Source of the DNA: Pegea sp. RAD2-039
Lineage: Eukaryota; Chordata; Thaliacea; Salpida; Salpidae
NCBI GenBank assembly: GCA_034620365.1
Contig: JAQGEQ010000332.1
Span: 62,001-126,000 of the forward strand
Direction: 5' to 3'
Length of the DNA stretch: 64,000 nt
Below the pieces are notes generated by a model, which made no database searches, was not told the origin of the DNA, and was given only the letters and a program-made list of their open reading frames with translations. Below, one piece after another: positions 24,481 to 36,786 of this stretch. Position numbers and translations under genes: made by a program. Position 1 is the first letter of the stretch. Every line of letters starts with the position of its first letter.

Positions 24481-27400
24481 ATGTCAAACTTAGTGGAACA
24501 AGAAAATGAGGTAAATTACATGTCTTAATAGAATTATGATTATTTCAAATTAAATGTTTTACATCAAACCCTTCGTTGTTAAGTATAACGTAATTTAGAA
24601 ATCTTTGATAGCATTTGTGTATTTTTTGTAATAAATTTGATTATGAGTAATTTGTTTGATTACTTTAAATATATTATACAATGTTAACGTTTTAAAACAG
24701 ATTTATTTTATGCCATTGTTTTTAATTTTATTTTAAATTATTAAACTTATTACTTCCATTAAAAGCTGTTAAGAAAATTAAATTCTTATTTCCTAAATAT
24801 TTTAATCTGAGTGTGGCTTATATAAAGTTCCTTCTATATCTCAGATTTGATATTTTTTCGACTTTGATTTTATAAACTTGTTTTATTTAAGACATTTTCC
24901 TAATTTTTCTCATATTTTCTTCTATCTTCATAAATCCTTTCTAAAATTAGATAATCTAAACCTTTTGAAGTACACATTAAGTATTTATCTGAAACTCTAT
25001 TTTTTGTTGTATGATTCTAGCTGATATTTATTATATAAATAAAAAAAATTGTTAATCTACATAGTAGTAACGCTAATTTAAACTTCAACACTCTTAACAA
25101 AGAAGGAGAAGGGGTTTAAAAACGCAATAATGATCTTTATTGACTTAAAATTTGTAATCAGCAGAAGAAACAGTTACCTACTACTTCAGTTTGTCCTCTT
25201 GCTACTGATTTAAATGATGAAAAAAGTATTGAGGAACCATTGAACTTCAGGGATGATGAGGGCTCATCTCATTTAATTAGCTTGCAAGGTATTTCTAATT
25301 TCTATATAAAGTAGCTTTATCACATCTAACTTAACTTAAATTAAATAAAATTTCAGATGCTCAAGCAGATCAAATTGAAGATTTACTTATCCGAAAACTT
25401 AGAAGTTGTTGCAAAGTGTTCAACTTTCACAACATGTTTGATGAAATGACTGAAAAAAAAGCTAAATTCCAACAGTTGAAAGACTTAGTAGGATTTTTAG
25501 CTAGAAGGTTTAATGTCCTCACCAAGGAGATTTACCCTGAAATTGTTCATATGGTCAGTAAACGTTATCAATAGTTACGAGGTTTTCAATAGTAATCAAC
25601 ACTAAGTAGAAAATATTAAATGTTTCTTATTTTGTTTTAGTTGACTTAAGCTGTAACGTTCACACCTTTAAGCTTTCATTTGGTTTCTTAAGAAATTCCT
25701 GTTGCTAGCTTATTTTACTTCTGTGATAAAATTCTAAGTTTAACAAGATTTAAGAGGCTTTAGAAATTCTATTCTTCTATATTCAATAACATTAGTAACA
25801 TTAATGAACTAACCATTTTTTAACTGTTTTTTACAGTTTACAGTAAATATCTTTCGTCACAGTCCACCATCTTTCAAAACTGTTAATCTTCTGTTTGAAC
25901 TTGAAGAGGAGCCTAAGTTTAAACCTTCTTGGACCCATGAAAAAGTGAGCTAACATTTTTGTTGCTATATTTCTATATATACATGTTTTACTTCTAAATG
26001 ACATAAAGTAGGTGATATTTTTGAGAAACTTGGCAGTAGTTTGTTTTACGTGATTTCAGGTTTTGTATTGACTTATGTATGTGAATTACAAGTTTTTTCT
26101 CTATGCTGGCTGTTGAGTTAATTGACAACTTTATAATTTTAAACAAACGATTTTTAGTAAAATGTTTTAAAATATTTAAGCTTCTTTATTTGATTGAAAC
26201 TATAAGATTTCTGTAACTCATCAATAACAATGTTGTTTTTTGCAGCTGGTATTCGACTTATTTATAAACTTCATAGAGTCGAATGACTTTGATCCGGCTA
26301 TAGGAAAGCTGTACCTGGATCATAAATTTATATTGGAGGTTTAATATACTTTAATACATTTACTTACTTTTCAAATCACTTTACTAAACATTTCATTTTA
26401 GTATTTATTATAAATCCAATATTTTGATGAAATGACAGCCAAATAAATTATTTTATATGAACTTTAGGTGTTATTAAAAGTTTTTACCTTTGTTAAAATA
26501 ATAACATTTGTGTAATAAAACAACTCTCTTAAAAATGACCTAGATTCTGGAAACTAGTATTAAAAATTAGGAAAATTAAGAATTATTATTAACTATTAGG
26601 AAAAAAGGATGTTTTTTCATTTTTTTCTTTATTGTAGCTTCTTAGCGCTTTTGATACGGATGACCGTAACCACCGTGATAAGTTGAGAATCATCCTCAAT
26701 CGAATTTATTGGAAAATGATTGACCTTCGAACCTTCATAAGAAGTACTTTGTACAACATAGTTTACAGGTTAGTATTTTTTTCAATCAAAGCTTGACTGT
26801 TTTAATTACTTTATTCAGCATACATTTTAAGAATATAGAATTCTTTGACCCACTGCTACTATTTTATTTCATTTAATTTGTTTATAATGTAGATTTTAAT
26901 CAGAAATTTCTGTATTTAAAGATTTATCTTTTTTAAAAGATAAAAATTTGTAAGTTCTTGCATTCCAAAAATAATTTTAACTTGATAGTTGCTTACATTT
27001 TAAATTCTTTATATTCAATTTTAGTCTTCATACAGCCTCTGTAATATTTTAAAAGTACCTTATAATTTAATTTATTGGCTTCATTCATTTGACTGTATTT
27101 CTTATAAAAATAATCACATTGTTGACATTGTCATCTTCTAGTTTGCTAAAAGGAATAATTTGTTTCATTTTTCAGAATCATATATGAAAGTGAAGAACAC
27201 AATGGTATAATAGAGATAATGAAAATCTTTAGAAGGTAAATAAATAAAATAAGTTAATTGCGAATTGCTGAGATGTACTTCAGATCTCAATCTTTCAATC
27301 ATAGCTATCAGCATATACTTAAATTTCGATTTATTAATTGATATGAAATCAATATTATTGATAGGCTATAAACATAGAGAACTCTTCTTTTATAAGTGGA

Positions 27401-30055
27401 GATAAAACTATTGACTGCATAATTATACAAGAAATAAACCAAAAACTTTGAAGATTAAAATATTTATAGACTTTATGAAATCTCAAGTGTAAACTTCTAC
27501 ATTTTTAAGAAGCTTAATTTCAAAATAGCAACCTAATCACAGTATTTTGTGTACTTTGCTTCAACAGAAAATTTGTCATTTAGTTAAGAGTATTTTTTAT
27601 AAAACTCATGTTTTTCAGCGTGAGCATCAGGTTTACCTCGCCTTTCAATGAAGAACAAAAGAGATGTTTACTGAACGTCTTAGTTCCGCTTCATAAGACA
27701 AAAAATCTTTGCCTTTATCACGATGACGTAAATTTTATGAACTTTTATATGAAACAATCATTTACCTAATATTTTTAAAAATGATTTTTTGTATTCTTAT
27801 TTACTTTGTACTTACTAATTGTATTTTTACTAGTATTTATTTTACAAATTCTATTTTAATCTAAAAAAACTATAAAAATATGATCTAATATGAATATTTT
27901 TGGTTTTTTGTTTTATTTTGAAATAAATATTCATTTATATTAATACTTTTAGTCAGTTTAACTTAACAAATTAGAGGTAACCACATTATTTGCATTGCTT
28001 TATATTCTTAAGCTGGTTGTAAGATAATCAAAAATAATTTTACTATCTACTTAACTTGTAAACAGTGTAATAAGAGCTTTTAAAGTAAACTTTCTCATTA
28101 AACTAAAAATTAGCTACTTTAACAAAGTTTTCAAATTATCTCTCATTAACTAGAAATAAAGTATTCCATATATTTTTGTTTCCTAATACAAATTACTTTT
28201 GAAACTCTTAATTAACCTAAGAACAGTAATTGCTGGTATTTGATTTTAACTTAAATGTTATTCATAGCATTTTTAATAACTAGTTTACTACTGATTACAA
28301 AAACAACTAATGTGATTCATAAAACACTTTTTATCTAAATTAAATGAAAAAATATTTCTTCCTTCTTTTAGCTGATCTACTGTGTTATTAAGATGCTGGA
28401 AAAGGATTCTTCACTATTTACTCCTGTAAGCATCCACTTTTATTCTTCTAACTATAAATCTATTTTTTAAATAATTTGTGCAGGTTGTTGAACGTCTGCT
28501 GAAATATTGGCCAAAAGTTGACTCTCAAAAAGAAGTTTTGTTTCTTATTTCTCTTGAAGAAATAACAAATGTAATAACTTCTGATCAATTCAAAAGACTC
28601 ATGATTAGAATCTTCGACAAAATTTCTATTTGTATTTCAAGCCCCAGTTTTCAAGTTTGTTTGTTTTTCAATACTCTTTAATCCCGTCTTCATTTATCAA
28701 TAATTATCAATAACGTCTAAATTATTTTACTTCAGGTAGCTGAACGTGCGTTGATTTTTCTAGTCCATAACAGTTTGATCGATTTAATCAAAGAAAACAT
28801 TACGATTCTTCTACCCATTATCTTTACCATGCTAGTTGAAAACTATAACTCCCATTGGAACAAGTTAGTTAGTCTTAACAATAAATGTTATGAAACGGTT
28901 TTCTGTTTAGAAGTATAAAACAAATTTGAATAGATATAAATTTGACATATTTTCTTCTAATAATAAATTATTTTTCAGAAACATTCATTACTTGATTGAA
29001 GACACAGAAAAATTCTATTTACAAATTGACGAAGTACTATTTGATACTTTTTGGGAAGACCATTTAGTCGAAGAACAAAAGTGATTTACTCAACTACTTT
29101 TGTTGTTATTGCTTATGTAGATATACTACTATTGTAGATATTACCAATGTTATTTATTTTAACTGAATTTAAAAGGAAGAATTATTTTAGATTTTAGTGT
29201 TTGTTGATGTTTTACCACATAGAAATTTGGTGTTTAATAGAACTAAAATTCTTTTTTTTTATTTCTTAAGCAATCTTTTTAATCAAATTTTCTCTATGAA
29301 CCACAATTTTGTTTATACAAATTGGTGTTTTTATAAAAATTGTTTAGTAAATGAAAACACTTAAATCGCCTGCAGCAATTTAACTTAGTTCTTTTTGTCT
29401 CTTAGGCGCGAACAACAGTTAAAGAAGCATAATAAAAGATGGTCACGGGTGCAGCAAGCTGCTCTTGCCAACCCTCTTGTAAGCAATCTTTCATGTGTAG
29501 TCAACTTAGAATAAAAATACGGGAAATAAATTCCTTTAAATAAATTTTCATTAATTAATGATAGTGGCAATCAGACAGTTTCTAATTGAAAATGACTGAC
29601 AGGCACGAGAATTTATTACTCCTCTTGATGCCATACAAACTGAAAGTGAAAATGAACCTCAGTGTGAAGCTTCGACGAGTAAACTTCCTGATGTACCTAA
29701 TGGAGAACAAAAGGATGTCTCAGATTATGAGTTGTTCAGTGAGGAATCAGCTATACAATCCTCTTCAAAAGTTTGTTTATACTTATTTACTTCAATTTGT
29801 CTTTTGTTATTATCTAGAATATGCCTAATAATGAGATCGATTCGCTGTTATTTCTTGTTGTTTAACAATAAATTGTTTGACATAAGAAACAAAATCAAAA
29901 TTTACGCTGCTAATTTAGTGTTTAATTGTTTTAACTTTATTTCAATAATTAAAATATATTTTCTAATTTTGCAGCAGAGTATTGGGAAAGTTTTAGCAAG
30001 CCTGGTGAAAGCTAAACCTAAGCTTAGACGCTGTAAAAGCTATCACAAGTTTTAA
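24481..30055 (+). CDS. PP2A regulatory subunit B, B56 (PR61/PPP2R5) family, divergent
   Basis: Fifteen exons: 24481-24510, 25162-25288, 25357-25553, 25837-25944, 26246-26338, 26638-26768, 27176-27235, 27619-27727, 28372-28425, 28484-28654, 28736-28863, 28979-29080, 29406-29478, 29603-29770 and 29975-30055. They total 1,632 nt (543 residues) and all phases agree. B56 proteins are HEAT-like solenoids that bring substrates carrying LxxIxE motifs to the PP2A scaffold-catalytic dimer. The B56 core runs from about residue 53 to 460. Landmarks are EIYPEIVHMFTVNIFR, an acidic loop shortened to FELEEEP, RIYWKMIDLRTFIR, YRIIYESEEHNGI, LLNVLVPLHKTKNL, MLEKDSSL, LLKYWPK, SSPSFQVAERAL, HWNKNIHYLI and WSRVQQAALANP. 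RIY...LR keeps the Arg/Tyr/Arg positions that line the LxxIxE pocket in human B56, while the preceding His is Asn. The N-terminus (about 52 residues) and the acidic/basic C-terminal tail are lineage-specific. Divergence is much higher than usual for this conserved family, suggesting a derived paralogue. Confidence 0.93.
29140..29425 (+). repeat. Inverted repeat arm 1 (B56 intron 12 and start of exon 13)
   Basis: Part of the B56 gene whose reverse complement recurs at about 31435-31760. The matched segment covers the end of intron 12, its TCTCTTAG acceptor and the first 20 or so bases of exon 13. Confidence 0.7.
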
Positions 30056-31431
30056 GAATTGGAGACAATTTGATGGCATCATGGAGAACTATAGAGTCAT
30101 TCTTTATTAGAAGCAGTTGCAACCTCCTTATAAACTTTAAATATTTTGATACATTTCTTATCTCATCCTTAAACTAAGATTTTTAAGCTACTTCGTTTTG
30201 ATTACTAAGCTTGTGTTGATTTTATGTAGTCACTAAAATGTTTTATATTTCCAACAAAATGAATTAATAGGATGCTTTGCTTGCCAGCATAAAGTCTTAC
30301 TACCTATATTTGTTTTCAGTCAATGATATTTGTATTTTTATTCATTGGATTTTTAATCAGAGCTTCTTCTTACTTAGCTGCTTCCTTTTTTATGTACTTA
30401 AGAAGATATTTTGTGATATGTTTTAAATGTAAATAAGTGGAATGTTTTGCCGCTGAGGTGATCGTGATATTCTTTATTCCCTTATAGACCTTTGATATTC
30501 GGTAACAGACTTGGTGTTGTTTGTAGCGTGTATTGTTAATTGCTAGTCACCTTTCAAAAACTGTATAGATCTTTTTTATTAAGTTATCATGACAATAAAA
30601 TAATTTTAATCCAAAAATCTTGTTCAACTTGTTTCTCATTGTACAGAAAACAATTCAATAATTTATACAAACTTTAAGCTAAAAAAAATTCTGGATAAAT
30701 CGACGCAAAAATTTATAAAATTTTCGATCTTTTATAAACAATATTTTTATCTTAATGATTTAATCTTTAGAATTTTTTGATTTAATCTAAATTTAAAAAT
30801 TTATCCAGAGCCAAGCTTAATTTTACTTGATAAATTGTTCTTAGAATCAAACAATTTTCTTGTTGTGTCTACTTTTGCTAGATTTTATATGTATACAATG
30901 ACTATACAATTACATAATTGACAACTAATTTTAGGAATATATAAACGGCTATAAATATATCATTGAAAATACTTTGTGATAAATAACTAAGCTACAAGGA
31001 ACTATTTTTTTAATCAACGCATGACAGTGAGTTAGAAATCCATGAGCTCTTAATTCTAGCGGTAAAATTGTTCATATTACGCAAACTTTTCCTCTCGACC
31101 ACAATATAGTACGCAGAGTTATTTAATTCATATTGTCTGCAATCTTTTAGCAGCTGGATTACAGGCACCACAAATTCATGCTTCAACAGCTTGAAAAACT
31201 TTGTTAATTTTTAAGAGCGTTTGAAAAAACTTTGTTATTTAGTCTTATCCTAATAGTTAATAACTAACAAAAATTCTGCAGATTATAATTAAGAAAAATT
31301 GGCCTATAAATTAGTAGCTTACTTTTGTATGCTAAAATGGATGATAATAAAAAAAATTTCATTGCAAGCTACGCAACTTAAGGGTAATGAAGAATTAAAT
31401 GCTTGTTTTAAAACAAGTATTAAAGAATTAA
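30056..31431. other. B56 3' untranslated region and intergenic
   Basis: About 540 bp after the B56 stop there is an AATAAA signal (30594-30599). The first part is likely 3' untranslated sequence. Beyond it is AT-rich DNA with no gene; patches near 31030-31170 are richer in GC and may be repeat debris. Confidence 0.45.
30594..30599 (+). terminator. Candidate poly(A) signal of the B56 gene
   Basis: AATAAA 539 bp after the stop codon, followed within 40 bp by T-rich and TTGT-rich sequence. It is the clearest canonical signal downstream of the gene. Confidence 0.45.
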
Positions 31432-31760
31432 TGGGTCTCTTTAACTGTTGTTCGCGCCTAAGAGAAAAAGGGAACTAAGTTAAATTGCTGAAGGCGATTT
31501 AGTTGTTTTAATTTACTAAACAATTTTAAAAAATTAAAACATCAATTTGTACAAACAAAGTTGTGGTTCATAGAGAAAATTTGATTAAAAAGATTGCTTA
31601 AGAAATAAAAAAAAGAATTTCAGTTGTATTAAGCACCAGATTTCTTTGTGGTAAAAACATCAACAAACTCTAAAATGAAAAATATATTCTCGTTTTAAAT
31701 TAACATAAAGTTAATTAAGTTAAAATCAGTAACATTGGTGATATAATATTTATACAGGAA
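31432..31760 (-). pseudogene. Inverted partial copy of the B56 gene 3' region
   Basis: Read on the minus strand, this repeats B56 intron 12, its acceptor (TCTCTTAG then GCGCGAACAACAG) and the first bases of exon 13. It stops just after GTTAAAGA, where similarity ends abruptly. Intron-like parts match closely with scattered substitutions and small gaps. It sits about 2 kb from the source in inverted orientation and beyond the candidate poly(A) site. Because intron sequence is included, this is a DNA-level duplication and not a processed copy. Confidence 0.7.
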
Positions 31761-32069
31761 TTTGTTAAGCTGTAAGAGTAATATATATACAAATTGTTTG
31801 TAAGGAATTGTCTTTGACTCTGTGAACGGTAGTGAAAATGCCAAACTCAGTGATAACAAAATCAATGATAGGTATAGATTTATTTGCTTTAAAAAAATGA
31901 TTTTATAACATTATCTTTAATGAAAACCTTTGGAAATCTTTAGTTACAAAGTTCTGCCATCTTAAGATCATCGAGAGAATCATGAAATATTTAGTTTCAT
32001 CATTAATGGGTGGTTATGGATGATTTTTATTAATTAAGTAATTAATTTTGCTTTGCTAAATTTGAATCC

Positions 32070-32228
32070 ATCTGTGTGGCCAAGCCGTCGCCATACCTTC
32101 CTACCGAGCAGGGAGTTCCGGGTTTGATCACAGTTGGTCCCAGAATAGTGACAAAGAAACGTTTATGAAAAAACTGGAAAAGGACCTGTGAAACTGGTTT
32201 AACATCCACGTTAAAAACTCCTCTTTTA
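32070..32228 (+). mobile_element. SINE-like repeat, copy 1
   Basis: Starts ATCTGTGTGGCCAAGCCG (tRNA A-box-like), then CCATACCTTCCTAC, GAGCAGGGAG and a B-box-like GGGTTTGATCAC, followed by AGTTGGTCCC. A conserved body, GGACCTGTGAAACTGGTTTA, lies about 75 bp further on. The same order recurs at 53809-54118. A tRNA-derived head plus a conserved body fits a SINE transcribed by RNA polymerase III. This copy is truncated compared with the second. Confidence 0.6.
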
Positions 32229-33351
32229 AGTTATCATCATAACTAGCAAAGTTTTAAAACTTTTAAAATCTGTTATCAATTTGCTTATTTTGTTCAATTC
32301 TTGCTCGACCAAAAAATAAATATATTTGAATGCACTAAGGTGAGAATTTGTGTATAACAAAATACAAGCTTAAGCTTAAGATGTAAAACTGAAGCTTAGT
32401 TGCGGTATGACTGCAGGAAAAATAAAACTTGTAAAACTCGGTGAAAAACTAGTCTGTTGCTAATTGTGGCATATAAATTTTATTAAGTATAAATATAAAA
32501 CTTTTTTTCACATTTTAAATAATCTGCTAATCATCCATACCACCCATTCAGATAAAACAAAAATGCTTCTTTAAGATGCTGAGCTTCTCAACTTTCTCTC
32601 TTTCAAATAAGTTCATCAAAGACAACGATTCTACTATTTTTAAAACGAAGAAGTCTTATAGACTTTGTTATACTTAATCTTAACTATGCACTGCCCTCTA
32701 CAAAATAAAATACAAACTAACCCGTACACTTGAAAAAATTTATTTTCCTTTTTTTAAATGTTCAATTTCTTCTCTTAACATATCTGTAGCCTATCATCAA
32801 ATCTTTGTTAAATTTTACTTAAGAATTTTGCTAAGCTTGTTCGTACGTATCAATTTGATATTAAATCTGCCTAAGCTTAAACCTTATCGCTGCAACCGAG
32901 GCGACTAAAGCTAGTGACCAGTTAAAGTAAATAAAACGCTCAAACGGTAACAGAATATCATCTGAAATCTAATTAAACTGAAAAATATGTTCCCACTGCG
33001 TAATCAATACAAACCAACGGTATACGCATTTATTTTACAAAGTGCATATTCAAACGCAAGTTCGAATCCCAATTCACCATGAAGGATAGCTGCGCTGTAA
33101 ATTAAAACCTAACAAGCACGAAAGTATCTTTTATAACTTTAGGTAAACCATGCCATCTACATAAAGCGGTTTTAGATGAAGCTAAGGAGGTACCAGATAC
33201 AAAACCTTATGAAAACATATTTACCTCGATGTTGACGTCCTAGTGTACTATGATATGAGAAGCATCCCACTATGACAGAGTTTCGTTTACACGCTGGCTA
33301 GAAATTTATATTTTATCTGTTACTTCAGTCTACAAGGCTCAGGCGAAAAAT

Positions 33352-33507
33352 ATGCAAAATATACTTAGTGTAGTCTTCTTAACACTATTGCTTCTTCCTA
33401 CTAACAAATCACAAGTATCTGATGATGTCACAAATGATGAGTATTTGATGATACGATTAAATAAATATCTGAAGCTGCCGAAGTACCAGAAGCAGACAAG
33501 TCCTTAG
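33352..33507 (+). CDS. Possible small secreted peptide, 51 residues
   Basis: The frame starts MQNILSVVFLTLLLLPTNKS, a good signal-peptide shape (short N-region, hydrophobic core, polar end). It then runs through an acidic stretch (SDDVTNDEY) to a basic, Leu/Lys-rich end (RLNKYLKLPKYQKQ), like a prepropeptide. The stop is at 33505. An overlapping frame about 110 bp downstream (EAAEVPEADKSLV) also looks coding-like, and similar words occur about 290 bp upstream, so this could be an exon of something larger or a decayed duplicate. No family recognised. Confidence 0.25.
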   Translation: MQNILSVVFLTLLLLPTNKSQVSDDVTNDEYLMIRLNKYLKLPKYQKQTSP

Positions 33508-34697
33508 TCGCTTCAAGCTCTACCAAGGAACCTTTTTGGCAAAATATGTTATAAGCTATAGGAACTTGTTCAAGATGTTTGTATAAAGTGAAGTGGTAGC
33601 AGGCATAATTCGATCAATTAATACATACACATATATTATTTAAGTTATTAGTCGGAAGGCTTTCCTCGATTCCAGGTTTTGAAATTTATTTATTAAGCTG
33701 CTTCAGTTACTAATAATAAGATTTATTTAGAAAACATTTTATTTTGGGCTTGAATTGTGTGATAGAGCATTTACAAAAAGCCAGGTTATTCCATCTGTCT
33801 TGATAATATTGTTGTTCATTTGTGAGAAATTTATATACTTTTCTATCAAAAGAAGACTTTTGTTTTGTAAGTTATTCACCAAGTTTATTTTTTTAAGTAG
33901 TTAAGAAAAATATTTTACTGTTTTGAATGTTAAAATTACATAAAATTAGATATTTTTGACAACCTTTTTTAAATTTATTAAGTTTAAAATGTTTCTATTG
34001 CTTTTACTTTTTTTTATCTCTACTTTTCTTTGTCATACTTTAAAAAAAACTATCGTCAATTTATAAAGTATCATCTAAGTATATTTCTGAGGTCATTTTA
34101 TCTTATAAGTTTGTACATTATATCTATATATTTATATTTTTCTTTGAAGTTTTTTCAATATTTAGGTTTTACTATAATTTAGATATTTTTTTTCCTATAG
34201 ATGTATCAATAAACTTTGTTTTTGTTTTCTATTATCTTTTTTTATCTTTAGGATAAAATATTATTGTAGTGATTATATAATCACCACAATTTCTGTAACT
34301 TTCAAATTAATCAACAAAATAATTAATAGGTTTATAGTGTAGTCATAAGCTTTACTCACTATTATATATTCTATCTGTTATATAATTTGTTTTGTTTATA
34401 ATAAATGTCTTTGGAATATATAAAATATAATTTTCTTAATTTCATTGGTTTAAATTTGTAAAATGTAAATTAAATTTATTATTAATTTTTTAAACATTTC
34501 TAATTATTGATATAAACTGCAAAAAGTTGGTTTATTGTTAAACTTTTATCAAATATGTAATGTGTTATGTTATCCTTTATATAATTGAAGTTTTATTCTA
34601 ATTTTAGTATTAATTATAAGTAACTAACCACTGGGAATCTACTTATAAGCATCACCATGAGATAACTGGTCATCAGTATTTGCTGTATGTTGTTAGT
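33508..34697. other. AT-rich spacer, no gene seen
   Basis: No coding signal apart from the short frame ending near 33573. A near-palindrome, TTGTAGTGATTAT with its inverse, lies at about 34263-34290. Confidence 0.4.
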
Positions 34698-35458
34698 GGT
34701 CAAGGCAAATATAGAACAACTTAATCTCCAGACAGAACTTCAATCAAATATAGTTAAAGAAATTTCTTTTATTTAACGTATGTCTCATTATCCTTGTTTC
34801 TAATTTAAATTTGTTTTGGTTTAACTTTCTACTTAAATCACAAATGATAAGAAAATAAATACAGTTGAAGGTACAGTACCTACAAAACAATCCCAAAAGT
34901 AATCAACTGTATTCTGATCAGAAAATGATGAAGCCATTTTATAAACATGCAGGCTGTAAACAGGCAAAATAAACAGATGGAAACAGAGGTATGTTCAAAC
35001 ATTTTATCATATAATTTATCATTTATAAATTTTGCAAAATTACTTGAAATGATTTTCTTTATGCAGAACATCAATGTCTACGGCTCATGAATTTCATTGC
35101 ATGGCAAGAGTTGGTTTGAGACTTTTTGTGATTCAGTGATACTATTACAGAAGTAGTGATATTATTAATTAGGCTTATACATAATGTACATACAGTAATC
35201 TTTATATTATATTGTTTATAAAAATAATTTACTACATTTGAGCATTACTGATTCTGCAGATGCACTTGAATCTCTAAATAACTACATTACCTCCATTGAC
35301 CAACAGTCTTCAGTGGCCCCACTGGTGACAGCACAAAGAGAAGTCGGAGTGACTGTGGTAAACAAAACATCTATATAAAACTCTAAAAGAAGAATTTTCC
35401 CAGAATATAAATGAGCAGCATTCACTGATTAGTTTCATAAAGCTTATAACGGCAGATG
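34698..35458 (+). CDS. Partial or broken gene running into the satellite
   Basis: Four exon-like pieces with consensus splice ends. 34698-34752 encodes VKANIEQLNLQTELQSNI. 34953-34988 encodes AVNRQNKQMETE and is joined in phase 0. 35261-35358 encodes ALESLNNYITSIDQQ and on to GVTV. 35404-35458, after a 45-bp intron, encodes NINEQHSLISFIKLITAD. All look like helical, polar protein. The link between pieces two and three does not keep phase, so an exon is missing or the gene is degenerate. After the last piece the same frame continues without a stop into satellite A, where it can only encode repeat peptide. The gene's true 3' end is therefore absent or lies beyond the array; I found no continuation after 44.8 kb. 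Family not recognised. Confidence 0.35.
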
Positions 35459-35481
35459 TTTTGTTCTTTTGTTATTTTATT

Positions 35482-36786
35482 CTTGTTGTATTCTTTTTAT
35501 ATACTTTCTGTATTCTTTTTGTATTCTTTCTGTATTCTTTTTGTATTCTTTTTGTATTCTTTTTGTATTCTTTTTGTATTCTTTTTGTATTCTTTTTGTA
35601 TTCTTTTTGTATTCTTTTTGTATTCTTTTTGTATTCTTTTTGTATTCTTTTTGTATTCTTTTTGTATTCTTTTTGTATTCTTTTTGTATTCTTTTTGTAT
35701 TCTTTTTGTATTCTTTTTGTATTCTTTTTGTATTCTTTTTGTATTCTTTTTGTATTCTTTTTGTATTCTTTTTGTATTCTTTTTGTATTCTTTTTGTATT
35801 CTTTTTGTATTCTTTTTGTATTCTTTTTGTATTCTTTTTGTATTCTTTTTGTATTCTTTTTGTATTCTTTTTGTATTCTTTTTGTATTCTTTTTGTATTC
35901 TTTTTGTATTCTTTTTGTATTCTTTTTGTATTCTTTTTGTATTCTTTTTGTATTCTTTTTGTATTCTTTTTGTATTCTTTTTGTATTCTTTTTGTATTCT
36001 TTTTGTATTCTTTTTGTATTCTTTTTGTATTCTTTTTGTATTCTTTTTGTATTCTTTTTGTATTCTTTTTGTATTCTTTTTGTATTCTTTTTGTATTCTT
36101 TTTGTATTCTTTTTGTATTCTTTTTGTATTCTTTTTGTATTCTTTTTGTATTCTTTTTGTATTCTTTTTGTATTCTTTTTGTATTCTTTTTGTATTCTTT
36201 TTGTATTCTTTTTGTATTCTTTTTGTATTCTTTTTGTATTCTTTTTGTATTCTTTTTGTATTCTTTTTGTATTCTTTTTGTATTCTTTTTGTATTCTTTT
36301 TGTATTCTTTTTGTATTCTTTTTGTATTCTTTTTGTATTCTTTTTGTATTCTTTTTGTATTCTTTTTGTATTCTTTTTGTATTCTTTTTGTATTCTTTTT
36401 GTATTCTTTTTGTATTCTTTTTGTATTCTTTTTGTATTCTTTTTGTATTCTTTTTGTATTCTGTTTGTATTCTTTTTGTATTCTATTTGTATTCTTTTTG
36501 TATTCTTTTTGTATTCTTTTTGTATTCTTTTTGTATTCTTTTTGTATTCTTTTTGTATTCTTTTTGTATTCTTTTTGTATTCTTTTTGTATTCTTTTTGT
36601 ATTCTTTTTGTATTCTTTTTGTATTCTTTTTGTATTCTTTTTGTATTCTTTTTGTATTCTTTTTGTATTCTTTTTGTATTCTTTTTGTATTCTTTTTGTA
36701 TTCTTTTTGTATTCTTTTTGTATTCTTTTTGTATTCTTTTTGTATTCTTTTTGTATTCTTTTTGTAGTCTTTTTGTAGTCTTTTTG
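35482..36786. repeat. Satellite A block 1 (11-bp monomer TTCTTTTTGTA)
   Basis: About 118 near-identical copies. The first four or five monomers are degenerate (TTTTTATATAC, TTTCTGTATTC). A marker pair, CTGTTTGTATT and CTATTTGTATT, lies at 36461-36490. All three plus frames are open because 11 is not a multiple of 3 and the monomer holds no stop in any frame; these open frames are not taken as genes. Confidence 0.97.

Noticed and set aside
33050..33075. tRNA gene suggested by AGTTCGAATCC (B-box-like)
   Set aside because: No pairing T-stem, acceptor stem or anticodon arm can be drawn around it; at most SINE debris.
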